Source of the DNA: Paguma larvata | Taxonomy: Eukaryota > Chordata > Mammalia > Carnivora > Viverridae | Length of the DNA stretch: 64,000 nt | Direction of reading: 5' to 3' | NCBI GenBank assembly: GCA_030068075.1 | Contig: CM057839.1 | Location: forward strand, 22,051,167-22,115,166 | In this document: positions 24,021-35,545 of the stretch, piece after piece | Numbering within the stretch: the first letter of the stretch is position 1 | Layout: each line of letters opens with the position of its first letter | Program-made: the position numbers and the translations under genes | The notes under the pieces: model-generated | What the model saw: only the letters and a program-made list of their open reading frames with translations | Told to the model about the DNA's origin: nothing | Database searches by the model: none

Positions 24021-26049
24021 TCAGCTCTGACCATATAAAGAGCTTAGAATTTGTCACTTCGATTCAATTTTTTTACTAGAATCCATAAAACTGTGGAATA
24101 CTAACATGTTAGCTGGCAAATAGGAAAATTGTCAGACATCTCACAATTCTTGATACAGGAAACATTACCTAGCAAGTTATCTAACTCAGGCAAAGCGTCT
24201 CTATAGTCTCCAGACATAGTTGACTATTCTATAACAAGGGAGAGGAGTTCGCTTTTGCTTGTGCAAAGGTTTCGGCGGGACCAGGGGATTAACGTATTTC
24301 TAGCACATTCACTCACGTGTCTTCATCCCAAATGGCAGCGATGTCCTCCTTTCCTCTCAGGGACTGACTCTAGAACAGGAATTTGCATGGACTGTGAATT
24401 CGACCTTGGTAGCATGGTAGCCACTTAGTCATTATATTAACCTAATTTTAATCACAGTTGGCTCTCTGATGACTGAAGGAGAGGGGATCTTCCAATGCTT
24501 ACAAAAAATCCATTTAATTATTACACCATCCTTTGGATTGTCATTTGGCTAGCATAATAATGCAAGTTATTTTACTTTAAAATTTGTTAGTGATAGTTAA
24601 GAAAAATCAGCTTATTTCTCTGCACTTATAATTCACTATCTATGATAATTCTCAAATGTTCCTTATTTTTTGGAAAATTCCAAAAATATTACACTGCCCA
24701 GTGCATTTCCTTCTATCTGGATGCCATCTTAATTCAACTCCGATGAGAGTTTTAATTGCAATGCTCTATGAGAAAGAGGAAGCTAGACTGTTTTTCCACC
24801 AAATTTTGCCCATAATTGGTTAAACCCATGGTACTTCCAGACTTCCCTACAAGCAGCAAGACCCAGGTGGTCATATCAGACCTTAGACAAAGATTTGCAG
24901 GTCTTGGCAACTAGATTCTGACTAATGTACAGGAAGAAAAGAAAATAGTAAGTTCCAGGGATATTGGCAAGACAGTGTCTGCTACCTCTAGAAGGTCCTG
25001 CAACATCAACACTGCAAAGCATTTGTTTTCCAAGGCACAACTTAAGCACACACGTGCAGCAAATACTTCTAAAGGTGGGAAACAGTGACAAATTGATTCT
25101 GAAATCACCAGTACTTTTATTTACATAAATTCACAAAAAGACTGCTTAGAATAGTGCCTTTTTTTTAATGGTGGAGTGAATTGAAAGAAAAATAAATGTT
25201 TTTTAACATTACCATCTAATATTTACTGAAAATGGAGATAAAAAAGCATAATATATAAAAGAACAGTATAAACCATTTTAGAAATAATTTCAATATGTGA
25301 GGCTGGCTAAGTAGAGTATAAAAATGCAAGGTGGTTTAACTTTAAAAGTCACTAAGTTACAATGGTTAATTATTTGGAAATGTTTCATTACTGGCACATT
25401 AAAAGCAGTAATGACAGTAGAATAATTTGAAAGTTCATGTTCACATGATTCTCAAAGAGGGGAAATGAACTCACATTATGTCAAGAGAGGCAAAAAACTA
25501 AAGCTAAGAATTATTGCTTTTGCTGAATTGTGTGGCATTCTCCAAATTATTAGGGTTAATATAGCAAATCAGAGAAACGAGCAAATCAAAACTGAATGGA
25601 ATTCAGAAAACCTCATGGATTTTGCCAATTACGGGCTCAGTAGTATTGGGAAATTTACAATTTAGGACAGTAATATTTCACTAACTCAACAATTGTGAGT
25701 AAAATGCACATAATATAATGTTTGAGACACAATGATACGGAAAAGATTATCACATAAAGTTTTTTAAGTCACATTATAAAACAAGAGATATTTTTTATTT
25801 AACTGTCATTACACTCTACTGTACTATTACAAAGAGACAGAGAGCATAAATTTTTTTTTGAAATTTCTTTTGTTTAAATAATTTGGCACATGTTCATTTT
25901 AAAGTCTATGTTGAGGCATGATTTTTTTCAAATATTTTGAATGCGAAATTCTAGAGAAAATTCCAAAATGGGCAAATATTTTTTCTACTCTTTCTAATAT
26001 GGATGACCAGGTTTACAAATTATATTTATTTTCTTGTTTAAAACACCTT
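24021..26049. other. Intergenic DNA with a possible LTR trace
   Basis: Positions 24790-25060 are of normal complexity. The piece 'cagacttccctacaagcagcaagacccaggtggtcatatcag' faintly recalls old MaLR-type LTRs, too weakly to assign. Two overlapping - strand frames (71 and 65 codons) there lack domains. The rest is AT-rich. Confidence 0.4.
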
Positions 26050-26245
26050 TTTAAAAAGTTTATTTATTTTTGAAAGAGGGAGAGTTAGACAGAGTGTGAG
26101 TGGGGGAGAGGCAGAGAGAGAGAGGGAGACACAGAATTCAAAGCTGTCAGTATGGAGCCTGAGGTGGGGCTCGAACCCATGAGCCATGAGATTGTGACCT
26201 GAGCCAAAGTTGGATGCTCAACAGACTGAGCCACCCAGGTGCTCT
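26050..26245 (-). mobile_element. Feline tRNA SINE
   Basis: On the - strand it runs from AGAGCACCTGGGTGGCTCAG through 'catccaactttggctcaggtcac' and 'gggttcgagccccacctcagg' to a CT tract. The AAAAATAAATAAACTTTTT tail ends near 26050. About 20 bp of the middle are missing. The target duplication is unclear. Confidence 0.93.
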
Positions 26246-26820
26246 AACATTTTTTTTTTTAATTTGGCATTTTACTATATCTAAATAGGACTGGTCCCTA
26301 CATTTGTTAGCTTTTAAAATGCAATACTTATTTTCTTGCCCATAGGTATTCATCCATGGATATAAGTTCCCTTGATGCTACTTGTACTGATTGTGCCAGA
26401 CCTTTTTTTGTTATCTTATCATTTTTACTTTATTTTTTTCTCTCACAAGGAAGAATACATATACATAGAGAAACTACAAGAAACATACATAAACGGTATA
26501 ACAAATTTATAATGAAAGCCAAAACCAAATCAAAAATAGAATATTGCCTTCATTCCCTAATCACTCATGTGCTAATCAAAGTCAAAATCAATAATTCCAC
26601 CATAAATGTAACTTAAAGTAACCACTATATTTAGTTTGTTTAATGTAATTAAAATATATGTATCATCTAATTTAAAATTTTTGATTAATTATATAGTAAC
26701 TATAAATATACACTGCTTTTAATGTTTTTAATTATTGAGACAATGAAGTATATAGTCAGGTGTTTTATATTTTTTATTATTAACAGGCTGTTAAATGTTT
26801 AAAAGGTTATTGTATTTTTT
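26246..26820. other. AT-rich intergenic DNA
   Basis: An 86-codon + frame at 26356-26616 has a hydrophobic start and a lysine-rich end but no recognisable family. It lacks support as a gene. Confidence 0.45.
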
Positions 26821-27030
26821 TAATTTTTTATGTTTTAAATGTTTATTTTGAGAGAGAGAGAGCAAGCAGGTAAGCAATGAAAGGGCAGAGAGAGAGAGAG
26901 AATTCCAAGCAGGCTCAGTGCTGTCAGTATAGGCTGAGGTGGGGCTTGACCCCATGAGTCTCACATAAGATCATCACCGGAGCTGAACCAAGAGTCAAAA
27001 TCTCAACTGACTGAGACACCCAGGCACCCC
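26821..27030 (-). mobile_element. Carnivore tRNA SINE abutting an L1 3' end
   Basis: On the - strand it starts GGGGTGCCTGGGTGTCTCAG and shows a diverged head, 'gcactgagcctgcttggaatt', a CT tract and an AAATAAACATTTAAAA-like tail. Its 5' edge at 27030 touches the 3' end of the antisense L1. It therefore probably inserted into or beside that L1's A-rich tail. Confidence 0.9.
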
Positions 27031-28535
27031 TAAAAAACAATTATATTGAGATATAGCTCACATATCGTATCATTCACCTTTTTAAAATACACAATTCAAT
27101 GTTGTTAAGTATATCCACAAATATGTAAAGTCATCACCATCATCAGTTATGGAACATGTTCATCTCCCGTACAAGAAACCTCCAACTCAGTTAGCCCCTG
27201 ACTACCTACTGACCCATCCCCAACTCCAGCCCAAAGCGAGACTCTTTTGTGTCTATACATTTCCCTCTTCCAAACTTTCATATTAATAAGTCATATTGTA
27301 TACAGCTTTTGTGACTGGATTCTTTCATTCAGCATTATGTTTTCAAAGTTCATCCATGATATAGTTGTTTCAGCACTTCGCTCCTTTTTACGGTTGAATA
27401 CTGCTTCATTGTATGCATATCTCATATTTTGTTGATCTATTCATTCATTAATAGTCATTTTGTTTTGCCACTTTTGGCTATTATGAACAATGCTACTATA
27501 AATACTGATAGTTTCTGTGTGAATACATATTTAATTACTCTTGGGTATATATTTAGAAGTTTAACTTCTTTTGGGTATATATGTAGGAGTAGAATTACCG
27601 GACCATAAGGTAAATCTGTATTTAATCATATGGGGAACTGCCAGACTTTTCCAAGTCATCCGGATAATATTTTTATTCCTACCAGCAATGTACAAGGGCT
27701 CTAATTTCTCTACATCCTTGTCAACTCTTGTTATCTGATGTTTTTATTCTAGCTTTTCTAGTGGATACATGCTTTATCTCATTGTGGTTTAAATATGCAT
27801 TTTTTGATGAGTAATGATGTCAAGAAGATTTTTATGAACTTATTGGTTATTTATATATCTTCTTGAAAATGGCTATTCAGATACTTTGTCCATTTTTTAA
27901 TTTGGTTACTTGTCTTTTATATTGTTGTAAGAATTCCTTATAAATTCTAGATATATAAGCCTCTTATCAGATATGTAATTTCTCCCATTCTATAGGTTTT
28001 ACTTTTTTAACTTCCTTGATGGTGTCCTTTGAAAAATAAGTTTTAATTTTTTAATAAGGAGGTATTCTGTTTTGTCTTTTCATGATGGTACTTTTCTGTG
28101 TTATATGTAAAAACCTTTACCAAATGCAAGATCATAAATGTTTAACCCTATGTATTCTTCTTAGAGTTTTACAGCTTTTTATCCACTTTGAGTTAATTTT
28201 TGTATGCGGTTTGAGATAAGGGTCAAATTCGATTTTTCACATCAACTGTTTGAGTTTTCCAGAACCATTTCTTGAGAAAACTTTTTTTTTCCACATCGAA
28301 TTAAATTGGCAACCTTGTCAAAAATCAGAAGGTCAGAAGAATATGGGTTTATGTCTGTAATATTAATTCTATTCCATTACTGTATATGAACTTCTTTGTG
28401 TCAATACACAACTTTCTTGATAAATGCTTCTTTGTAGTAAGCTTGGAAATTGGGAATTCTGAGTTATCCCACTTAGTTCTACTTTTCCAAGACTATTTTA
28501 TATTGGTTTCTCAAGGTTCCTTATGAATTTGTAGA
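27031..28535 (-). mobile_element. Old L1 (L1M-type): ORF2 end and 3' UTR, antisense
   Basis: Read on the + strand this is the reverse of an L1. It begins 'attatattgagatatagctcacatatc' (3' UTR side). It passes 'tttggctattatgaacaatgctactataaa', 'gggaactgccagacttttccaag' and 'ccttataaattctagatatataagcc', and ends near 'gtagtaagcttggaaattggg' (ORF2 side). All frames are broken. The high divergence indicates an old copy, older than the SINE next to it. The 5' half is absent, unless the ORF1-like piece at 28.95 kb belongs to it. Confidence 0.85.
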
Positions 28536-28954
28536 GTTGAATGACAATTTATACAAACAAATAAGGTGAGATTCTAATAGGAATTCTTAAAATGTAAAAG
28601 GCAACATATTGGATTTGTTTCACTTTCTGTTGAGTGTTGCTGGTCATTATTTCAATCTGAGTGCAAATCTTACAGACCATAACTGTTCACAGCAATTCTT
28701 TCTACAACCTATGCAACAAACCTGAAGGGCTCCCAGGGCAGCAATACAACAGATAGGATGGATAGTTGTGACACATTCAGTCAATGACCAATATGTAGAA
28801 ATATTTTGATACCTTCTATCCAATAATTCTTGATCAAGTTAGATGTATTTAGACCAATGATTTTTAATAGGCAGAACATTTTGGAATTAAGTTGGTTTGA
28901 ATCATGCCTACTTTTGTGATATATATTCCTTTATAAAGTATTTTTTCTTAACTT

Positions 28955-29245
28955 TGGATCTTCCATCTCTTTTAATTACTTACGTTACATGGGTGAGTTC
29001 CTCCAGTTGATCTTCTAGGTCATTAATTGTTTCTGTGGCAATTATTATGCTTCTCAATCCAACCACTGAGTTCTTTATATCTTCTCTTATATTGTCTATA
29101 TTCTGTATGTCTACTATGTTCTCTTTATCTATTTATTCCTGCTTTGTCATTTTTTTATCAGATTGGAATTCCTTGAGGATGTCTATGTGCTTGCTTGTTT
29201 TTATCACATGACAAATAATTTCTTTTTTGGTATTTATTCTGAGAT
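28955..29245 (-). pseudogene. L1 ORF1-like coiled-coil fragment, antisense
   Basis: The reverse strand of 29005-29120 encodes a stretch ending in I-N-D-L-E-D-Q-L-E-E-L. It has heptad spacing and an upstream I-K-N-S, as in the coiled-coil part of L1 ORF1. Between it and the L1 at 27.0-28.5 kb most of ORF2 is missing. It is either the same element with a large internal loss or a separate fragment. Confidence 0.5.
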
Positions 29246-29983
29246 ATAAAGAATCTTCATTCTTAAAATTTATCTTGGTTAAGAATGAAAGCTCAAGATA
29301 TGGTTTTTGCCCTCCCTAGTGAGGATAGGGAGTACTCAGGGGCTTAGGCTTGCTTTAGATTTGGAAACCTTATTCATACTTACTATAAAATTCTTGAATA
29401 AAACAAAAGAATGTAGAAGTGCAGGAAATCTATTTTTAAGAAATCATGAAGTTATAAATTATTTTGACTATATTAAAGACACTACACATGGGCATTTTGG
29501 TGATAAATTGGTGATTAGTACATGAAAGTGTTAATTAAATAAAAGGAATTATAAATATGTGAAAAATATTGAGTGGTTTATGAAAGGTACCAGTTAGTTT
29601 TCATTGTTGAGAATTGAAAACACAATGATTAGCCATCTAAGCACAATACTGAAAATATAGAAACAAAAGTCATGTGGAACACAAGAAGAACCATACACTG
29701 TTTCATGTGCAGAGCAAAACTTGAAAAGCACAAAGAATGCCTGCTATTTTTCATTATAAAGCTTTCTGGTTGTATTTTATTACTATACGTACAAGTATTT
29801 ATATTATTACTCTAATGAAACTAAATATTTTCTGGATTTAAAAGACATAATTAATGTAGATTCACAGAACTCAACATATTGCAGGCAAAAAAGAATCAAT
29901 GAAAAGGAAACATATCTGATAGACTTTGAACTCTTGAAGTAATATATTTTTTATTCAATTCTCTAGTGCGATGAAGTAAAATT
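29246..29983. other. AT-rich intergenic DNA
   Basis: No recognised element. A 72-codon + frame at 29307-29525 is not supported. Confidence 0.5.
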
Positions 29984-29993
29984 AAGAATTTAA

Positions 29994-30825
29994 GCTCTTT
30001 CTTGTGGTCCTCAGAAGCAGTAACCTCCTGTAGGATGAACTTGAGTATATCTCTCAACTCCTGGCTGCCAGAAAATCATTCAAGTAGATGATAAATGCAA
30101 ACTCTGTACATTTTATGGGAAGCATATGGGCACAGAAGTTGCTGCTGATGCTCTGGGTGAAGAATGGAAGGGTTACGAGGTCTGAATCAGTGATGACAAT
30201 GACAAACAAGCCTTCCTCATGAAGCAGATTATCTAGACCCATGGCCCTGTCCACCTGCTGCTAAGTCAGGGCATTCCTGTTACAGACCAAAGAGGACTGG
30301 ACAAAGAAAGTGCAAATCTGTTCAGGGTTGCATTGTGGATGACAATCTTAGTGTTCTCAACTTAGTTATAAAAAAAAAAAAGAGAGAGAGAAAGAAGGAT
30401 ATTCATAGACTTATTGATATTACTGTGACTCATCGCCTGGGATTCAAAAGAGCTAGCAGAATTCACACATTTTTCAATCTCTCTAAAGAATGATGCCCAC
30501 CAGAAGTCCCTAAACAAAGAAGGTAAGAAACCTAGAACCAAAGCACCCAAGATCCAGTATCTTGTTACTCCATGTGTCCTCCATGCAAACAGCAGTGTGG
30601 TGTGTTGCTCTGAAGAAACAGCTTACTAAGAAAAATAAGAATATGCCAAATTTTTGGCCAAGAGCATGAAGAAGGCCAAAGTAAAACACCAGGGATAGAT
30701 TGCTAAGAGACGGAGTGGCCTGAGAGCTTCTACTTCTGAGTCTGAGTCCACTCAAAAATGAGATTTTCTAAGAGTAACAAATAGATTATATATTGAAAAC
30801 AAATAAACAAAAAACAAAACAAAAA
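29994..30825 (+). pseudogene. RPS6: Processed pseudogene of ribosomal protein S6
   Basis: The + strand reads as a spliced RPS6 mRNA copy. A 5' UTR remnant is followed by an ATG at 30035. The [14 protein letters not shown] region lies near 30136-30176, the RTKAPKIQ region near 30537, and the serine-rich end near 30730. A TGA stop lies at 30759-30761, then a short 3' UTR and an A/C-rich degraded tail at 30798-30827. The copy spans about 727 nt from ATG to stop against 750 in the intact gene. A CGA-to-TGA change at 30183-30185 truncates it, and several indels shift the frame; an A-rich expansion sits near 30368-30390. Flanks AAGAATTTAA and AAGAACTTAA are a likely target duplication. Intron loss and the tail show L1-mediated retrocopying. 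Three - strand frames over it are its antisense. It is dead. Confidence 0.93.
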
Positions 30826-30835
30826 AAGAACTTAA

Positions 30836-31829
30836 AAGAGCAAAGTCTTAGAATCTAAAGTGACATGCAAAGAGCAGTGAATTAATTCTAAAACAAATAG
30901 CTGAATATTTTATGTAAATCTTGTTTAATTAGTATGTACATGAGTAAATATTCTTGACAAAGATAATAGCAAGAATAAATCCATAACGACTGTAAAAATC
31001 TAGCTTTAAAATTCAAGACAGATGGAAAATAAAATAAAATAAAAACATTGTATAAAGGATGGAATAAAACAAATTTTCAACCTCAATTCTGAAAATTCAA
31101 CAAATGAACATCAAAGAATCATCAGTTTTTTTTAAGTAGATAGAAGTAGAATTTAAAACAAGGTATTTCATTTTCAAATACAGAGGAAGAAGAAAGTGAT
31201 AGTGAAATTTGCATCAAAAAAGCTATAGATATGTGTATACATATATACATAGTTTTTGTCTCTTTTAATTAATTATCCTATATGAAACTAGGAAAATAAT
31301 TGAGCATAAAAAATATTAGGTTATTCTAGACTATACTGCCACAAAAATTATTACTTTTCATAAATATTCAGAAAAACAATATTCAGAAAGGTTAAAACAA
31401 ATTTTACCAATAAGTGTGGTTTATTTCAAATATAAATAATGCAGATAATCTTCTGGAAGTTTAATTAAATTAGTATTTATTTTTTCTTTAAAAAGCAATA
31501 TTTCAGACTAGAATGAGAATAGGACATACAATGTTTTAGTAAATATATATTCTAGATTAATATATTTAAATATCTCAAATAAAAAGATTGTTTTTTAAGG
31601 TGCATTACAATAAAATTAAGTCAAAATAAGAACATCATAATAAATACATAACAAAAGAATACTAATTTTTAAAGAACTACATCAAAATGAAAAATTTGAC
31701 CAAAATTGATTTATAGTCACATTTCTTTTTTAAAGATATATAAAAATTATAATCTCTAAAGCACTTTATCAACTAAAATATCTAGTAAATACGGAATAAG
31801 CAAGTTATTTCTGGGTATTGTAGAAATAA
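30836..31829. other. Very AT-rich intergenic DNA
   Basis: No recognised element. The stretch is dominated by A-rich runs. Confidence 0.5.
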
Positions 31830-32245
31830 AGCATTTCTCCTTGAAAAAAAACACTTCTGTACCGACATGGAAGAAAGATAGAGAAGCAGTTAATTACCGA
31901 GTAAATATTCATATTTGCAATTATATAAAGTAGATAGACAATCACATAAATTTTAACAGAAAAGGAGAAGAAAAAACAATGAAAACTCCTCAAGAGACAA
32001 AGCCCTCCTAACAATCTCCTGCACATCTCCTCAGAGATTTCTGAGCTAATTCTAATTTTGATAGAGCATTTTAACATATCTAGAGGTTATCTGGCCTGAA
32101 AACTTGGGAGATAAATATACATTGTAAAAACTGGAGACTGGGCTTAACCTTTAGTGAGATTTATCCCCATATCCTATGTTAGAGTTAGATTTACTATGTC
32201 TACAAGGAAACAATTCAAGAGAATGGAGAAACAGGAACGTTTTCT
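31830..32245. repeat. Unassigned dispersed repeat, copy 1
   Basis: This segment is collinear with 46115-46975. Shared blocks in the same order are 'ttctgtacc.acat.gaag', a 'ttattac.gagt..atatt' block, 'gagctaatt' followed by 'acatatctagaggt.atctgg', and 'aaggaaaca.tt.aagaga'. That two loci share it shows an interspersed repeat. The composition and length (about 410 bp) fit an old LTR, but I cannot name the family. The 90-codon - frame at 31805-32077 is a by-product. Confidence 0.6.
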
Positions 32246-33185
32246 AACCATTTATAAAAGGTGACACAATTTTCATTTACCCTACAATGTCTGCAGTGGA
32301 AAATCAATCACAGTTTATAATGATCACATACTTCTGGTTTACCTGCTTGTAGACTGTGGTTGCCTCTGAGTTATATTAAACTAGGTATTTTACAGAGAAT
32401 TAGTGGCATTGCCTATGCAAATAATTCTGTACTGTGAAGCAATTCACACTCCCTCCCAAACAAACAAACACACAAACAGTTTAGCAGACATTACCATGTT
32501 TAGTATAAGATGCTTCATCTATATAAATGTATCTGCTCTTTGCATTTTTTAAATTTTATGTAAACATTTATCTCATTTCATTAATAATGAGCTAAAAAAA
32601 CTTTTAATATATGTTCATTTTATATCTGTGGAAAGTCATGATTTTAGCTTTATGAAAATATATATTTGAACAGATATGTCTGGTAACAAGAAATTTGATT
32701 CAAACTAACTTAACATGCATAATAAAATACATGAGCTATTTTGATCAATGTATCTGTGTGTCCAGAAGATCAGGTGATCAGTGATGTCCCTCTAGTCCCA
32801 GATTCTTCCCATTTCTTTAATCTGTTTTAGGCAGTTTGACTTTCTCCTGGCTTTAAAGTTTTAAAGATAAATTCGAACACCCATCAAATATCCAGCCATA
32901 TTCATTGCAAGCTTAAAAAGTCTATTTGAAACATTAATTCCAAGCAAAAGTCCTATGGTTTTCTTGGAATGGATGTATTTAATTTTCATGTTAACATGTC
33001 ACTAGGAGATGAAGATGCTGTGATTGGGTAACCTAGGTTATGTTTTTCATGTGGGTAATTGGGTGAAAATATTTAGATAACAGTATATATAGGCCAAGCT
33101 CCTGGGAGAACAGGAGACAGAAATGTATTTAAAGCACAAATAACAGCACATAAAAGTATTAAATTTTTAAAAGTTGTTCCATTTG
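32246..33185. other. AT-rich intergenic DNA
   Basis: A short (AAAC)n run lies at 32455-32480. No recognised element. Confidence 0.5.
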
Positions 33186-33757
33186 TGTTGGGCAGTTAGC
33201 AGGCGTGAGCAAGGAGGGATAAAGAAGGTTCTGGCCACATCCTCTGTGCTCCACCCACCCCCAGGGTTAACAGCCACCTTCAGAGCCTCCCCTACCGGCT
33301 AACAGGACAGGAAAGACCTAGCCACAGAGGTGGCTCAAAAGCCAAAAGGGGACTTCTAAGAGCTGAGCATGCATACACAAGGTGCAACCTGCCCTTAAGT
33401 ACCTTTAAGTTTACAACAAAAGGCCACTAGACACTGATAAACACGTAAAGCATAAATAAATACAATTATAACAGACCGCATCATGGGTAGACACATGTAC
33501 AGAAGCCAAAATGATATATAACCACTAGCTGTCAATCAAAAATGTCAACCAAAGCCAAATGTACACTACCCACAACAGGCTTAAAAAGATACAGCTAGAG
33601 CTTCTCGTGCCATTGCCACTCTTGCTCGGGCAGTGGCCCGCTTTCACTCTTCCAAGTATTCTTACCTATCTACCCGATAAACTCCATCTGCCCATTCTGG
33701 ACTCAGGTCTCCAATTCTTTGGTGCATCTGGGACAAGTATCGAGCAACCCGGTAACA
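33186..33757 (+). mobile_element. Probable solo retroviral LTR
   Basis: The block begins TGTTGGGCAG and ends CCCGGTAACA, the TG...CA ends of an LTR, and is 572 bp long. It is much richer in G and C than its surroundings. A TATA-like 'gatatataa' lies at 33511, and a polyadenylation-like 'cgataaac' near 33678 with a T/G-rich stretch 35 bp on. This matches U3-R-U5 layout of a class I (gammaretrovirus-like) LTR. Flanking pentamers ATTTG and TCTTG match only partly. No primer-binding site or internal sequence follows. The 71-codon frame at 33559-33774 lies in it and is not a gene. Confidence 0.5.
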
Positions 33758-33886
33758 TCTTGTTTGTCAATTAAGAAATTGTGAATTCTATTTATAAATA
33801 GTAGCATTAATAGATTCAGTCAATTTAGACATGAGTGCATACATAGTTTGTATGATGATAAAGAGAGTTTTTTAAGTATTCACCTT

Positions 33887-34107
33887 CTAGGAGCTCAGTC
33901 ACTTGGGCCTCCGACTTTGGCTCAGGTCATGATCTCAGGGCTTGTGGGTTAGAGCACCACCTCCCCAACCCCACCAACAGGCTCTGTGCTGACAGCTCAG
34001 AGTCTGGAGCCTGCTTCAGATTCTGTATCTTAATCTCTCTCTGTCCCTTTCCCATTCACCCTCTGTCTCTTTCTCTCTCAAAAATAAATAGATTTTTTTA
34101 AAAAAAA
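33887..34107 (+). mobile_element. Feline tRNA SINE, 5' truncated or eroded head
   Basis: The head is reduced to 'aggagctcagtcacttgggc'. From 'ctccgactttggctcaggtcatgatctc' on it is typical, with a C/A-rich insertion at 33959-33980 and an AAAAATAAATAG tail. Flanks agtattcacctt (33875-33886) and agcattcagctt (34108-34119) are a 12-bp duplication with two mismatches. Confidence 0.93.
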
Positions 34108-34119
34108 AGCATTCAGCTT

Positions 34120-35132
34120 CTATGAAAACAATATTTGCAAAACACAATTAATTACCTGATATATATTTGAAAAATAAGGGCTGCTGTATTTTTTCATAGT
34201 AGTAATCTAAAATTCATCTTAGTCAAGAGTATTTTTTCATTACTTTTTATCATTTTCTGAAATTTATTATTTATCCACTTTTTTTCTAGCTTTTAAAATA
34301 ACTCTTATAGTGCAGGGCATACTTTTTAACATTCTTACACCAACCCAAAAGTTTACCTAAATAGTTAGATGACACACATAAATTGTAGCTTTACTTTCTG
34401 GGAATCTTTCTCTTTACTTCCTGGGAATCCAGTTTCCTCACAAATAATATATAAGTATAGTAAATCCTCAATGAGTCAGTCAGCTGAGATAGCTGAGAGA
34501 TAGTGCTTTGCTGGGGTTTCAAATATAACAGAATTTGGTTATTCAACATTAAAACAGCATGCATTATTTAATAATAAACAATATATTTAGGTTGCTGCAG
34601 TACTGATCTACTCAGATTTTTCCTTTCATATTTAGATCTGTCTACTTAACAGTAAAATTTATGCTAACTTTCCTGATAAAGAAAATATAATATCAGCAGA
34701 AACAGATACAAAAGCACGAATATATGTTTTCATTTAAGCAGAAATTCAAATATTCAAACCCTCTGCTGGTACATTTTATTTTGTATAGCACCAATAAAAA
34801 GTAAACCAATCTTCCAGTTTCACCTGTGATATGTAAAGAAGTTGGGATACATTTATTCTGTCCTTACAAAAGAAAAAAAAAAGTCAAATTGATCAATTAA
34901 CTTTTCTTAGTTCATCAGGGATCTGAGGTCAAAGGTAAACTGTCATCCCAACTGCTAGAGAGGCATGCACATCCAGAAAAATACAACTGAGATTTGTTTA
35001 TCTGGAACAAAAGTCCCTGGAGCTGTGTTAGCAACGTTTCAAGTATAATTTTACAATATTATGGATGGTGAGTATGGACTAAATTGAAAGTGAGAAACTT
35101 CCTGGAGGCATGGTTTTAGGGATGCCCGTACT
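34120..35132. other. AT-rich intergenic DNA
   Basis: No element recognised up to the left target-site duplication of the composite L1 insertion at 35133. Confidence 0.5.
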
Positions 35133-35147
35133 TTCATGAATTTTACC
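35133..35147 (+). repeat. Left target-site duplication of composite L1 insertion
   Basis: TTCATGAATTTTACC, identical over 15 bp to 37290-37304. Confidence 0.8.
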
Positions 35148-35545
35148 ACCAGTAACTCTACCAGGCATTTATGAGGAAGAGCTCAGAAAGATCCCATCTT
35201 AACACCGGAAGGACAATGGAAAGAGTGCCATGCCCACAGTCATGTAATAAACTTAAATAATTCCAATCTTTCTTTTCAAAACTTAGAAAGATCATAAGAT
35301 AACTTAGTATGTTGGTATATTCAACATACTGCATTGCTAATATACTCCCCATGTTAAAAAAAAAATCAAACAAGTTATGTGTCAATTATACCTCACTAAA
35401 GCTGAAAAAAACTGAAAATTAAAAATCAGAGAATATTGTTTAACATTCCAAATAAATAATAAAGGGTTAAATTTAAATGAAATCACATGAGATATAGTGC
35501 ATCCTCCCTAGTCTGAGGGTGGTTTCTTTTTTTTTCAACAATGAG
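35148..35545. other. Non-L1 sequence inside the L1 target-site duplication
   Basis: About 400 bp between the left duplication and the first recognisable L1 sequence. It includes 'gtcaattatacctcactaaagctgaaaaaaa' (35380-35412), which recalls a LINE or mRNA 3' end with an A-rich tail. A 9-bp inverted repeat (35306-35314 with 35322-35330) is also present. Its origin is not known. Options are 5' transduced flanking sequence, a chimeric retrocopy, or an earlier insertion. Confidence 0.45.

Noticed and set aside
30054..30755. Three - strand frames of 62-81 codons
   Set aside because: They are antisense to the RPS6 processed pseudogene.
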